Assembly: GCA_964545715.1 (NCBI GenBank)
Contig: CAZJHX010000043.1
Coordinates: 1-64,000, forward strand
Length of the DNA stretch: 64,000 bases
From: CAZJHX01 sp964545715
Lineage (GTDB): Bacteria > Myxococcota_A > UBA9042 > GCA-2863065
Reading direction: 5' to 3'
Both the position numbers and the translations under genes were made by a program. The notes beneath the pieces are model-generated. The model ran no database searches. It was not told the origin of the DNA and worked only from the letters and a program-made list of their open reading frames with translations. Shown here piece after piece: positions 8,864 through 17,051 of this stretch. How positions within the stretch are numbered: position 1 is the stretch's first letter; each line of letters begins with the position of its first letter.

Positions 8864-9933
8864 GCGCAGGCCGCTTTCGACCTCACGCGCACGCTGTTGT
8901 CGCGCCCGGATTGGAGCCCATCGTCGCGCGGGAGCTGACGGCCCTCGGTGCTGCTCAGGTGTCCGAGGTGGCCGGCGGCGTGACCTTCAAGAGCGATCTG
9001 GACATGGTCATGCGCGCCAATCTGTGGCTGCGCAGCGCAAGCCGCGTGTTGGTTGTCATCGCGGGTGGACGCGCACGGCACTGGAAAGGGCTCACGCGGG
9101 TCGTGGATGCGGCCGCGTGGGACGACTATCTGAGGCCCGACACCGCGGTGCGCTTCAAGGTCTCGTGCTCGCGAAGCCGGCTGTATCACCAGCGCGCGGT
9201 TGTCGAGCGCCTCCAGGCAGCGGTCGGGCGGCCGGCCCCGGGTCCGGACGAGGATGGAGTCACGGTCTGGGTGCGCATTCACGAGGATCAGGCGACGATC
9301 AGTATCGACTCGTCCGGAGCGCTGCTGCATCGCCGCGGATACCGCACGCATGTCGGTCAGGCCCCGCTGCGGGAGACACTGGCGGCGGGCATTTTGCTAG
9401 CCACGTGGGACCCGGCCACTCCGCTGCTGGACCCGATGTGTGGCTCGGGGACGTTCTTGATCGAGGCCGCGTGGATCGCGCAGGGCAGAGCGCCGGGCTT
9501 GAGTCGCGAGTTTGCGTTTCAGTCCTGGCCGTCTCATAGCGCCTCTGCCTGGTCGCTCCTGGTGAAAGAAGCGCGTGCGGCCCAGACGCCTCTCAATGTG
9601 GACCTCGTCGGCGTGGATTACGATGCCGACGCAGTGCAGGCAGCCTCCGCAAACGCGGAGCGGGCGGGGGTGACGCCGCAGATCGAGCACGCGGACATCC
9701 GCGACGTCAGTGCGACCGAGGACGATCCCGGGACAATTGTGGTGAACCCGCCCTACGGCAAACGAATCGGTCGCGGACAAGCAGCGTTCAAGGACGTGGA
9801 GGCCCTCGCGGGGCGAATGAAGGGGTGGCGTACAGTGGCGCTGTACGCACTTAAGGGGCACCTGCCCGCGGGCTGGGAGACGGTCATGCGCGTGAGGAAC
9901 GGCGGTATCGCTATTAGAGTGATCGCCCGGTGA
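8860..9933 (+). CDS. THUMP-domain RNA guanine-N2 methyltransferase (RlmL/YpsC-like)
   Basis: A 357-residue SAM-dependent methyltransferase. The N-terminal part (GLEPIVARELTALG to about residue 170) is ferredoxin-like plus THUMP for RNA binding. The C-terminal Rossmann domain carries LDPMCGSGTFLIEA (SAM loop) and catalytic VVNPPYGKRIG. Size and domain order match the N-terminal half of RlmL and stand-alone YpsC proteins, which make m2G in 23S rRNA. There is no second RlmK domain. The GTG start overlaps the tcdA stop, so the two are translationally coupled. Confidence 0.87.
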   Translation: MSAGRFRPHAHAVVAPGLEPIVARELTALGAAQVSEVAGGVTFKSDLDMVMRANLWLRSASRVLVVIAGGRARHWKGLTRVVDAAAWDDYLRPDTAVRFKVSCSRSRLYHQRAVVERLQAAVGRPAPGPDEDGVTVWVRIHEDQATISIDSSGALLHRRGYRTHVGQAPLRETLAAGILLATWDPATPLLDPMCGSGTFLIEAAWIAQGRAPGLSREFAFQSWPSHSASAWSLLVKEARAAQTPLNVDLVGVDYDADAVQAASANAERAGVTPQIEHADIRDVSATEDDPGTIVVNPPYGKRIGRGQAAFKDVEALAGRMKGWRTVALYALKGHLPAGWETVMRVRNGGIAIRVIAR

Positions 9934-9957
9934 GCTTTCGTATCTACCAAACGGTGC

Positions 9958-9963
9958 TAATAT
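9958..9963 (+). promoter_or_regulatory. -10-like hexamer of glgC, leaderless arrangement
   Basis: TAATAT lies 7 nt before the glgC GTG at 9971, so transcription would begin at or within a base or two of the start codon. No good -35 box is visible 16-18 bp upstream. No Shine-Dalgarno is present before the GTG. Confidence 0.45.
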
Positions 9964-9970
9964 CTCGCCC

Positions 9971-11233
9971 GTGAGGCGCCCTGACGTTGGAGTAGTAATT
10001 TTGGGAGGCGGTCGGGGCACTCGTCTCGCCGCGCTGACACAAGAGCGCAGTAAGCTGGCCGTGCCTATCGGCGGTAAATACCGGCTGGTCGATATCCCCA
10101 TCAACAACGCCATTCACTCCGGCATGGAGCGGATGGTGCTGCTGACCCAGTACAACGCGCACTCCCTGCATCGGCACATCACGCGGACGTATCGCTTTGA
10201 TGCGTTCTCGCGCGGCTATGTGCACATCCTGGCGGCGCAGCAGACGCCCCAGGGCGATCGGTGGTTCCAGGGCACTGCCGACGCGGTGAAGTGCAACCTG
10301 ATGCACATCGACCACATGGCGGAGGATCTGATCCTGATCCTCGCCGGCGACCACATGTACAAGATGGACTACCGCGATATGGTTCGCGACCACGTGGAGT
10401 CCGGCGCCGAGGTCACCGTTGCGGTGCAGCCCTGCAGCGAAGAAGAGGTGGCCGGGTTCGGCGCGCTCAGGGTCGACGCCAGCGGCCGGATTATCGAGTT
10501 TCGTGAGAAGCCCAAGACGGCCGAAGAGCGCGAAGGGATGGCGCTGGAGCCGCAGTGGCTGGCTGCGCGCCGGCTCTCGCGTGACACGCCGTATCTGGCG
10601 TCGATGGGCATCTACCTGTTCAACAAGAGTGTGCTCGTCCAGGCGCTGGAGTCCGATCCGGTCGACTTCGGCAAGCACGTGATTCCGGCGTCGGTGGATA
10701 CGCGGCACGTGCACGCGCACTTCTTCACCGGCTATTGGCGCGACATCGGGACCGTCCGCTCCTTCTACGAGGCCCATATGGACCTTGTGAGCGACGAACC
10801 TCAGTTTCGGTTCGACGACCCGCGCTGGCCGTTTTACACACACCCGCGATACCTGCCGTGCGCACGGTTGAGCCGGTCGACGTTCGATCGATCCATGCTC
10901 GCGGAGGCTGTGGTGGTGACCGATTCGGTCGTGCGCGACTCGATCATCGGCGTTCGTACGCCGATCACCGGCGCGACCATCGAAAAGTGTCTGCTCATGG
11001 GCTGTGATCCGGATCCGCCAACGAATGTGCCGGCCGACGCGCCGCCGCTCGGAATTGGCGAGGGATCCATCATCCGCAACGCCATCATCGACAAAAACGC
11101 GCGCATCGGGCGCGGCGTGCATATCGTCAACGAGGCGGGCCTGAAAGAGGCGACGGGCCAGGGGTGGTCCATCCACGACGGCATCACCGTAGTGGCCAAG
11201 AACACCATCATCCCGGACGGCACAATCATCTAG
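9971..11233 (+). CDS. glgC: Glucose-1-phosphate adenylyltransferase
   Basis: A 420-residue ADP-glucose pyrophosphorylase, committing glucose-1-phosphate to glycogen synthesis. GTG start at 9971. Motifs: ILGGGRGTRLAALT (nucleotide binding), GGKYRLVDIPINNAIHSG, WFQGTADAV, AGDHMYKMDY (catalytic Asp), FREKP and the C-terminal left-handed beta-helix with IRNAIIDKNARIGRGV. Length is normal for the family. No other glycogen gene is adjacent, so it stands alone between the methyltransferase gene and the box cluster. Confidence 0.95.
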   Translation: MRRPDVGVVILGGGRGTRLAALTQERSKLAVPIGGKYRLVDIPINNAIHSGMERMVLLTQYNAHSLHRHITRTYRFDAFSRGYVHILAAQQTPQGDRWFQGTADAVKCNLMHIDHMAEDLILILAGDHMYKMDYRDMVRDHVESGAEVTVAVQPCSEEEVAGFGALRVDASGRIIEFREKPKTAEEREGMALEPQWLAARRLSRDTPYLASMGIYLFNKSVLVQALESDPVDFGKHVIPASVDTRHVHAHFFTGYWRDIGTVRSFYEAHMDLVSDEPQFRFDDPRWPFYTHPRYLPCARLSRSTFDRSMLAEAVVVTDSVVRDSIIGVRTPITGATIEKCLLMGCDPDPPTNVPADAPPLGIGEGSIIRNAIIDKNARIGRGVHIVNEAGLKEATGQGWSIHDGITVVAKNTIIPDGTII

Positions 11234-11237
11234 ATCG

Positions 11238-11254
11238 GCCGTTTTGTATACGGC
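11238..11254 (+). terminator. Weak hairpin after glgC
   Basis: GCCGT (11238-11242) pairs with ACGGC (11250-11254) around a 7-nt loop and is followed by the T-rich GTTTGATTTAT. The stem is short, so it is only a candidate terminator. The rest of 11255-11387 holds a copy of an 11-bp motif also found before glgC, and the promoter of the hydratase gene. Confidence 0.4.
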
Positions 11255-11348
11255 GTTTGATTTATCTTTACAACTATATCGAACGGTCCTAAGCTCAAGT
11301 TCTCACCTGGCGACTTGTTTGTGAGGACGCGGGGAGGGGTGGCGGGCG

Positions 11349-11378
11349 TTGTCGCTTGCGGCGGCGCTCGCCTATACT
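11349..11378 (+). promoter_or_regulatory. Candidate promoter of the enoyl-CoA hydratase gene
   Basis: TTGTCG (11349-11354) and TATACT (11373-11378) are separated by 18 bp. The -10 hexamer ends 9 nt before ATG 11388, giving a leaderless or nearly leaderless mRNA. The GGGGAGGGG tract at 11332 lies too far upstream to act as a Shine-Dalgarno. Confidence 0.5.
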
Positions 11379-11387
11379 CCCCCCGCT

Positions 11388-12194
11388 ATGACTTCTGAGA
11401 CGACCTACGAGACCCTGCTTCTAGAGCGCGATGACTGTGGTGTGGCGCTGTGTACCTTCAACCGGCCCGAGGTGCGCAACGCGCTGAGCCGGCAGATGGT
11501 GCGCGATATCCGCGATGTGTTGGACAGCCTGGCGCACCAGGCGGACTTGAAGGTGCTGATCTTCACGGGGGCAGGCGGCAAGTCCTTCATCTCCGGCGCC
11601 GACATCGCGGAGCTGCTGCAGCGAAAGCGAGACGACGCGTTTCTGCGCATCAACAACGGCCTCTTTCGAGAGATCGAGGCCTTTCCGACGCCGACGATCG
11701 CAGCTGTCCGGGGCTTTGCGCTCGGCGGCGGGTGCGAGCTGGCCATCGCGTGTGACCTGCGCGTGGCCGGGGAAGGCGCCCGATTCGGTCAGCCCGAGGT
11801 CGGTCTGGGCATCATCCCAGGCGCCGGCGGCGCGTTTCGTCTGCCCCGCCTCGTCGGTATCGGCCGCGCGCGGGAGTTGGTGTTTACGGGACGCATCATC
11901 GACGCGCAGGAGGCGCTGGCGATCGGGTTGGTGGAAGAGGTCGTACCTGATGACGACGTCCTCAGCGCCGCCCGCCGCCTGGCGGGACGCATCGCCAAAA
12001 ACAGCGGACTGGCCGTTCGTATGGCCAAGACGGTGCTGAACGCCGGCCCCGAGATGAGCACCGAGGTCGCGCTGGCCCTGGAGGCCACTACCCAGGCGGT
12101 GCTCTTTGAAGACGAAGAGAAACAGGCCCGAATGACGGCGTTTCTGGAGCGCAAGCGCGTCAGAGCCCAACAAAAAGGAGAGGGGACGAAATGA
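11388..12194 (+). CDS. Enoyl-CoA hydratase/isomerase (crotonase)
   Basis: A 268-residue crotonase hydrating 2-enoyl-CoA. I chose ATG 11388 (MTSETTYE) because a -10 box abuts it; an in-frame TTG at 11349 overlaps the -35. Motifs: NRPEVRNALS, the oxyanion-hole loops SFISGADI and RGFALGGGCELA, then GQPEVGLGIIPGAGG carrying the catalytic Glu. It overlaps the dehydrogenase gene by 4 nt. Next to boxC/boxB the pair fits beta-oxidation of 3,4-dehydroadipyl-CoA toward beta-ketoadipyl-CoA; that placement is inferred from context. Confidence 0.9.
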   Translation: MTSETTYETLLLERDDCGVALCTFNRPEVRNALSRQMVRDIRDVLDSLAHQADLKVLIFTGAGGKSFISGADIAELLQRKRDDAFLRINNGLFREIEAFPTPTIAAVRGFALGGGCELAIACDLRVAGEGARFGQPEVGLGIIPGAGGAFRLPRLVGIGRARELVFTGRIIDAQEALAIGLVEEVVPDDDVLSAARRLAGRIAKNSGLAVRMAKTVLNAGPEMSTEVALALEATTQAVLFEDEEKQARMTAFLERKRVRAQQKGEGTK

Positions 12195-13054
12195 GCGACA
12201 CCGACATCCAAGGCATCGCCGTTCTGGGCGCCGGCACCATGGGTCACGGCATTGCGCAGGTCGCCGCGATGGCCGGCTACGCAACGCGAATGTTCGATAT
12301 ATCGACCGAAGCGGTCGAGGCCGGCATGTCCCGAATTCGCGGCAATCTGGACAAGGGTGTGGCGCGCGGCAAAGTGACGGCCGAAGCACGCGATGCGGCG
12401 CTGGCAAACGTGACCACATCCACGGACCTGGCGGACGCCGTGCCGGGTGTCGGCATGATCATCGAGGCCACCCCCGAGAACCTGGACCTCAAAAAGAAGC
12501 TGTTCGCCTCCGTCAGCGCGCTGGCGTCCCCGACCGCGATCATCGCGTCCAACACCAGCTCGCTGAGCCTGACCGAGATCGCCGCCAGCGCCGTGACCCC
12601 CGAGCACGTCATCGGCATGCACTTCTTCAACCCCGTGCACATCATGAAGCTCTTGGAGATCGTGCGCGCCGAGCAGACCGCCGACATCATCGTGGAGATC
12701 ACCCGCGGCGTCGGCGCCCGTATGGGGCGCGAGATGATCGTCGTGAACGACTCCGCCGGGTTTGCGACCAGCCGCCTGGGCCTGGTGATCGGTCTGGAGG
12801 CCATGCGCATGCTCGAGCAGGGCGTCGCCAGCGCACAGGATATCGACAAAGCTATGGAGCTGGGATATCGCCACCCGATGGGTCCGCTGAAGCTGACGGA
12901 CCTCGTCGGCCTGGACGTGCGCCTGGCCATCGCCGAGTACCTGCAGCGCGAGATCGGCGAGCAATTTCGCCCGCCGCAGATTCTGCGCCGCCTGGTCCGC
13001 GCCGGTCATCTGGGCAAGAAGAGCGGCAAAGGCTTCTACGACTGGCCCGCCTGA
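12191..13054 (+). CDS. 3-hydroxyacyl-CoA dehydrogenase (Hbd/PaaH type)
   Basis: A 287-residue NAD-dependent dehydrogenase of the short bacterial type. Residues 8-30 form the Rossmann motif VLGAGTMGHGIAQVAA. The catalytic His-Glu region reads IGMHFFNPVHIMKLLEIV, followed by NDSAGFATSRL and the C-terminal dimerisation domain ending KKSGKGFYDWP. Coupled translationally to the enoyl-CoA hydratase (ATGA). It likely oxidises the hydroxyadipyl-CoA intermediate of the box pathway, though 3-hydroxybutyryl-CoA is equally compatible with the sequence. Confidence 0.92.
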   Translation: MSDTDIQGIAVLGAGTMGHGIAQVAAMAGYATRMFDISTEAVEAGMSRIRGNLDKGVARGKVTAEARDAALANVTTSTDLADAVPGVGMIIEATPENLDLKKKLFASVSALASPTAIIASNTSSLSLTEIAASAVTPEHVIGMHFFNPVHIMKLLEIVRAEQTADIIVEITRGVGARMGREMIVVNDSAGFATSRLGLVIGLEAMRMLEQGVASAQDIDKAMELGYRHPMGPLKLTDLVGLDVRLAIAEYLQREIGEQFRPPQILRRLVRAGHLGKKSGKGFYDWPA

Positions 13055-13068
13055 GGTCGAGCCGGCCC

Positions 13069-13839
13069 TTATTCGACCATGATCCCGCGCTCCTCCAGCG
13101 ACGCCAACGTCTGGCGGACGGCCCCGGTCAGCGACAGGCTGGACGTGTCCACCGTCAAGTCGCTCTGCGCGTAGAGCGGCTCTCGCTTCTCCAAGAGCGC
13201 GCGCAGCTCTTCCATCGCGTTGTTTCGATCACGAATCGGCCGGTCGTCCCCCTGCTCCAATACGCGGCTCATGTGGTCCTCCGGGGTCGCCTTCAGCCAC
13301 ACGGTCGTGGCGCACCGTTTGACGCGCTCAAAGATCTCGCCGCCCATCACGATGCCGCCGCTGACCGCCAGCACGACCGGGCGCGCCTGCTCGACCACGG
13401 CGTTGAAGCACTCGACCTCCAGCTCCCGATAGTAGCGCTCGCCGTGAAACGAGAAGATCTCCGGCAAGCTCAGCCCGGCCTCCGCCTCGACCATGTCGTC
13501 CAGCTCCAGAAAGTCGATGCCCAGCGCGCCCGCCATGCGCGGTCCAATCGTGCTCTTGCCCGCGCCGCGCAGTCCCAGCAGCGCGATGATCGGCCGGTCC
13601 AGCGGGTCGTCCTCGACCAGCGCTGACAAGTCGAGATCAAACGCGTTTGCGACCCGAAGCAGGCGCCCGATCGAGATGTTGGCACGGCCGGCCTCGAGCT
13701 CAGCATAGAAGCGTGGACTCAGAAGCGACTTCTCCGCCGCCGCCCGCACCGTCATGCCGCGCGCCTGACGTGCTGCGCGTACACGGCGCGCGATCAGGTT
13801 TAGAAGAATGGTCTCCGATTGTGGGCCAAAAAACGACAT
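13069..13839 (-). CDS. boxR: BoxR/BzdR-type benzoyl-CoA-responsive regulator
   Basis: A 256-residue two-domain regulator. Residues ~15-75 are an XRE/Cro helix-turn-helix (ARRVRAARQARGMTVRAAAEKS, split here as one helix pair). Residues ~83-250 resemble shikimate kinase, with Walker A GLRGAGKST (89-97), an LELDDMVE segment and VSGGIV. That architecture defines the BzdR/BoxR family, whose C-domain senses benzoyl-CoA and whose DNA domain represses box/bzd genes. I use ATG 13839; upstream in-frame starts fall within the operator. It is transcribed divergently from boxC and converges on the dehydrogenase gene. Confidence 0.92.
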   Translation of the reverse strand: MSFFGPQSETILLNLIARRVRAARQARGMTVRAAAEKSLLSPRFYAELEAGRANISIGRLLRVANAFDLDLSALVEDDPLDRPIIALLGLRGAGKSTIGPRMAGALGIDFLELDDMVEAEAGLSLPEIFSFHGERYYRELEVECFNAVVEQARPVVLAVSGGIVMGGEIFERVKRCATTVWLKATPEDHMSRVLEQGDDRPIRDRNNAMEELRALLEKREPLYAQSDLTVDTSSLSLTGAVRQTLASLEERGIMVE

Positions 13840-13845
13840 TCGATG

Positions 13846-13890
13846 TGCACTATAGTGCATCACTATGGCCATAAAAAGCATTATTGTGCA
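13846..13890. promoter_or_regulatory. BoxR operator: TGCA boxes with 6-bp spacing
   Basis: In the 95-bp divergent region between boxR and boxC, TGCA occurs at 13846-13849 and 13856-13859, exactly 6 bp apart, inside the palindrome GTGCACTATAGTGCA-like dyad. A third TGCA at 13887-13890 is preceded, again with 6 bp, by the near match AGCA (13877-13880). TGCA repeats are the known recognition element of BzdR/BoxR. The first pair sits just upstream of the boxR start, so autoregulation as well as boxC control is likely. Confidence 0.75.
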
Positions 13891-13934
13891 TTTTTTCCCT
13901 TGCGTGGGGGGATCCCGTCCGGTAGCTTCGGCTC

Positions 13935-15581
13935 ATGGCACACGTTGATCCGGATCAAGCCCTGGACTTCTTTGACTTTGAGACCCATCCCAGCCGCTAC
14001 AAGCAGCTGCAGTTGAAGATCGAGGGGGCAATCGCCCGCATCGAGCTCAACATCCAGGAGGACGAGGGTCTGCGCGCAGGTTATGCGCTCAAGCTCAACT
14101 CGTACGACCTGGGCGTCGACATCGAGCTGGCCGACGCGGTCAACCGGCTGCGCTTCGAGCATCCCGAGGTGTCTTGCGTCATCGTGACCAGCGCGCTGGA
14201 GGGCTGCTTCTCGTCGGGCGCCAACATCTTCATGCTCGGGTCCAGCACACACGCGTTCAAGGTCAACTTCTGTAAGTTCACCAACGAGACGCGCCTATAT
14301 ATAGAGGACGCGACTGCCCACTCGGGCCAGACCTACATCGCGGCGCTCAACGGCGTGGCGTCCGGCGGCGGGTACGAGCTGCCGCTGGCCTGCGAGGAGA
14401 TCTACCTGGTCGACGATCGGCGCAGCGCTGTGTCGCTGCCCGAGGTGGCGTATCTGGGTGTGCTGCCCGGGACCGGCGGCATCACGCGGGTCGTGGACAA
14501 GCGAAAGGTGCGCCGGGACCTGGCGGACGTCTTCATGACCCTGGCGGAGGGCGTGAAGGGCAAGCGTGCGGTCAAGTGGGGGCTGGTAGACGGCGCCTAC
14601 AAGAGCTCCAAGTTCTGGGACAAGGTCAACGCGCGTGCCGCCGAGGTGGCCGGCGAGGGGCATCCCGAGCGCAAGGGCGTGTCGCTTGGGCCGCTGCGGC
14701 CGGAGATCACCGACTCGGCGATCACGTACCGGCACGTGACGCTGGCCTTTGCGGATGACCGCACGGCCACGCTGACTTTGGACGTGCCCGCGGACCTGCC
14801 CGACATCCCCGAGGATCCGACCTCGCTGGGTGAGGATTGGTGGGCGCTGCGCGCGTTTCGTGAGCTGGACGACGCGCTGTTGCGGCTGCGCTTCCACTTC
14901 CCTGAGACCGGCATGATCATCTTGAAGACGCGCGGCGACATCGACTCGGTCCTGCGTCTCGACTCGCAGCTGATGGCGCGCAAGAGCCACTGGTTCGTCA
15001 ACGAGGTGGTCCATCACATCAAGCGGGTGCTCAAGCGCCTGGACGTGACGGCCAAGAGCTTCTATGCGCTGGTGGACGAGGGCTCGTGCTTTGCCGGGAC
15101 GCTGTTTGAGCTGGCTCTGGCCGCGGACCGCGCCTACATGCTGGAGGCGGATGGCGTCCAAGTGGTGCTGTCGCCGGTGAACGGCGGTCTGTACCCGATG
15201 GGCAACGGGTTGACGCGCGTGCAGTCACGCTTTGTGGGCGACCCCGAGCACGCGGAGGCGGTCGCGGCCAACCGGGATCGAATCGAGGCGACGGACGCCG
15301 AGGATCAGGGGCTGGTCACTTATGCCTTCGACGACCTCGATTGGGACGACGAGATCCGGCTGGCGGTGGAAGAGCGCGCCAGCTTGTCGCCCGACGCGCT
15401 GACCGGCATGGAGGCCAACATCCGCTACGTGGGTCCGGAGACGCTGGAGACAAAGATCTTCGGGCGCCTCTCGGCCTGGCAAAACTGGATTTTCCAGCGT
15501 CCCAACGCCGTTGGCGAGCGTGGCGCGCTCACGCTCTATGGCAGTCCGCAGAGCGCCGAATTCGATTACCGCAGAACCTGA
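13935..15581 (+). CDS. boxC: Benzoyl-CoA-dihydrodiol (epoxide) lyase/hydrolase
   Basis: A 548-residue enzyme that opens the epoxidised ring of benzoyl-CoA to 3,4-dehydroadipyl-CoA semialdehyde and formate. It starts at ATG 13935 and has the long BoxC form: an N-terminal crotonase-like domain with CFSSGANIFML and ALNGVASGGGYELPLACEEI (CoA and oxyanion loops), SLPEVAYLGVLPGTGG, and a second crotonase-like half from about residue 300. First gene of the divergent box operon, 25 bp before boxB. Regulated presumably by BoxR through the upstream TGCA boxes. Confidence 0.96.
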   Translation: MAHVDPDQALDFFDFETHPSRYKQLQLKIEGAIARIELNIQEDEGLRAGYALKLNSYDLGVDIELADAVNRLRFEHPEVSCVIVTSALEGCFSSGANIFMLGSSTHAFKVNFCKFTNETRLYIEDATAHSGQTYIAALNGVASGGGYELPLACEEIYLVDDRRSAVSLPEVAYLGVLPGTGGITRVVDKRKVRRDLADVFMTLAEGVKGKRAVKWGLVDGAYKSSKFWDKVNARAAEVAGEGHPERKGVSLGPLRPEITDSAITYRHVTLAFADDRTATLTLDVPADLPDIPEDPTSLGEDWWALRAFRELDDALLRLRFHFPETGMIILKTRGDIDSVLRLDSQLMARKSHWFVNEVVHHIKRVLKRLDVTAKSFYALVDEGSCFAGTLFELALAADRAYMLEADGVQVVLSPVNGGLYPMGNGLTRVQSRFVGDPEHAEAVAANRDRIEATDAEDQGLVTYAFDDLDWDDEIRLAVEERASLSPDALTGMEANIRYVGPETLETKIFGRLSAWQNWIFQRPNAVGERGALTLYGSPQSAEFDYRRT

Positions 15582-15606
15582 GTCAGACCAAAACACGGAG
15601 ACCCAC

Positions 15607-17034
15607 ATGGGCAACGTCAATCTTCACGACAAGATCCCCAACAACGTCGATCTCTCGAGCGACAAGAAGCTGCAGAAGGCGCTTGAAGCCTGGCAGCCGA
15701 ACTTTCTGGAGTGGTGGATGGACATGGGCCCGGAGGGGTTCCAGCAGGACAAGATCTACCTGCGCACGGCTGTGAGCGTAGAGAAGGGCGGCTGGGCGCA
15801 CTTCGACTACGTGAAGATGCCGGACTATCGGTGGGGCATCTTTCTGACGCCGCGCTCGGGTGAGCGGACCATCGGCTTCGGCGACAACATGGGCCGGGCT
15901 GTCTGGGACCGCGTGCCGGGCGAGATGCGCAAGGATCTGCGGCGCATTATCGTGACTCAGGGCGACACCGAGCCGGCGTCCGTCGAGCAGCAGCGGCTGT
16001 TGGGCAAGTCGGCGCCCAGCCTCTACGACCTGCGCAACCTGTTTCAGGTAAACGTCGAGGAGGGGCGGCATTTGTGGGCGATGGTCTACCTGCTGCACCA
16101 GTTCTTCGGGCGCGACGGCCGTGAAGAGGCGGAAGAGATGTTGGAGCGCCGTTCGGGCGATCCCGACTCGCCCCGCATTCTGGAGACGTTCAACGAGCCG
16201 ATCGAAGACTGGCTGTCCTTCTTCTGCTTCACCATGTTCACGGACCGGGACGGCAAGTATCAGCTGGCGGCGCTGGCCGAGAGCGGGTTCGATCCGCTGG
16301 CGCGCAGTACGCAGTTCATGCTGACGGAGGAGGCGCATCACCTGTTTGTCGGGGAGACCGGCATCCGCCGGGTGGTGGCGCGTACGGCCGAGCTGATGAA
16401 GCAGGCGCCGGGCGAGGACGTTCGCGTGCTGGGCGGCATCCCGTTGGATGTGCTGCAGAAGTACATCAACTACTGGTACAGCTCGTCGCTGGACCTGTTC
16501 GGCAGCGAGGACTCGTCCAACGCGGCCAGCTTCTTCTCGTACGGTCTGAAGGGCCGGTACAAAGAGTCCAGCTCCAAGCGGTACTCCGATCACGTCGCGC
16601 TGGAGGGGGCCTATACGGTGAAGATGCCGACCGACGGCGGCGGTCTGACCAACCACGAGATCCCGATGCGCCGGGCGATGAACCTGGTGTTGCGCGACGC
16701 GTACGTCGAGGACTGTCAGCGGGCGTTGGGCATGTGGAACAAGACGTTGGAGGAGGCGGGGCTGTCCGATCGGCTGACGCTGTCGCACGAGCGCTTCAAC
16801 CGCAAGATGGGCCTGTATCTGGACATGCCGTTCGACCCGACCGGCGAGCTGGTCGACCGCGAAGAGTACAACCGCCGGCTCGGCGAGTGGCTGCCCACCA
16901 AAGAGGACCGTGAGTACGTGAAGAGCCTGATGGTCTGCGTCTACGAGCCGGGCAAGATGGCGGGCTGGATCGCGCCGCCCAAGCGCGGGATCAACAGCAA
17001 CGCGTTGGACTTTGAGTACGTGAAGTTCCACTGA
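15607..17034 (+). CDS. boxB: Benzoyl-CoA 2,3-epoxidase subunit B (di-iron)
   Basis: A 475-residue class I di-iron monooxygenase forming 2,3-epoxybenzoyl-CoA. ATG 15607 follows CGGAGA; a longer in-frame extension lies within boxC. Candidate iron ligands fall at Glu122, Glu152 and His155 (VEEGRH), Asp213, Glu242 and His245 (TEEAHH). This is the same spacing, shifted by two, as I recall for the Azoarcus BoxB structure. BoxB needs electrons from the NADPH reductase BoxA, which is not encoded here. It lies between boxC and an aldehyde dehydrogenase gene. Confidence 0.96.
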   Translation: MGNVNLHDKIPNNVDLSSDKKLQKALEAWQPNFLEWWMDMGPEGFQQDKIYLRTAVSVEKGGWAHFDYVKMPDYRWGIFLTPRSGERTIGFGDNMGRAVWDRVPGEMRKDLRRIIVTQGDTEPASVEQQRLLGKSAPSLYDLRNLFQVNVEEGRHLWAMVYLLHQFFGRDGREEAEEMLERRSGDPDSPRILETFNEPIEDWLSFFCFTMFTDRDGKYQLAALAESGFDPLARSTQFMLTEEAHHLFVGETGIRRVVARTAELMKQAPGEDVRVLGGIPLDVLQKYINYWYSSSLDLFGSEDSSNAASFFSYGLKGRYKESSSKRYSDHVALEGAYTVKMPTDGGGLTNHEIPMRRAMNLVLRDAYVEDCQRALGMWNKTLEEAGLSDRLTLSHERFNRKMGLYLDMPFDPTGELVDREEYNRRLGEWLPTKEDREYVKSLMVCVYEPGKMAGWIAPPKRGINSNALDFEYVKFH

Positions 17035-17051
17035 GATCGGCTGAGGGAAAC

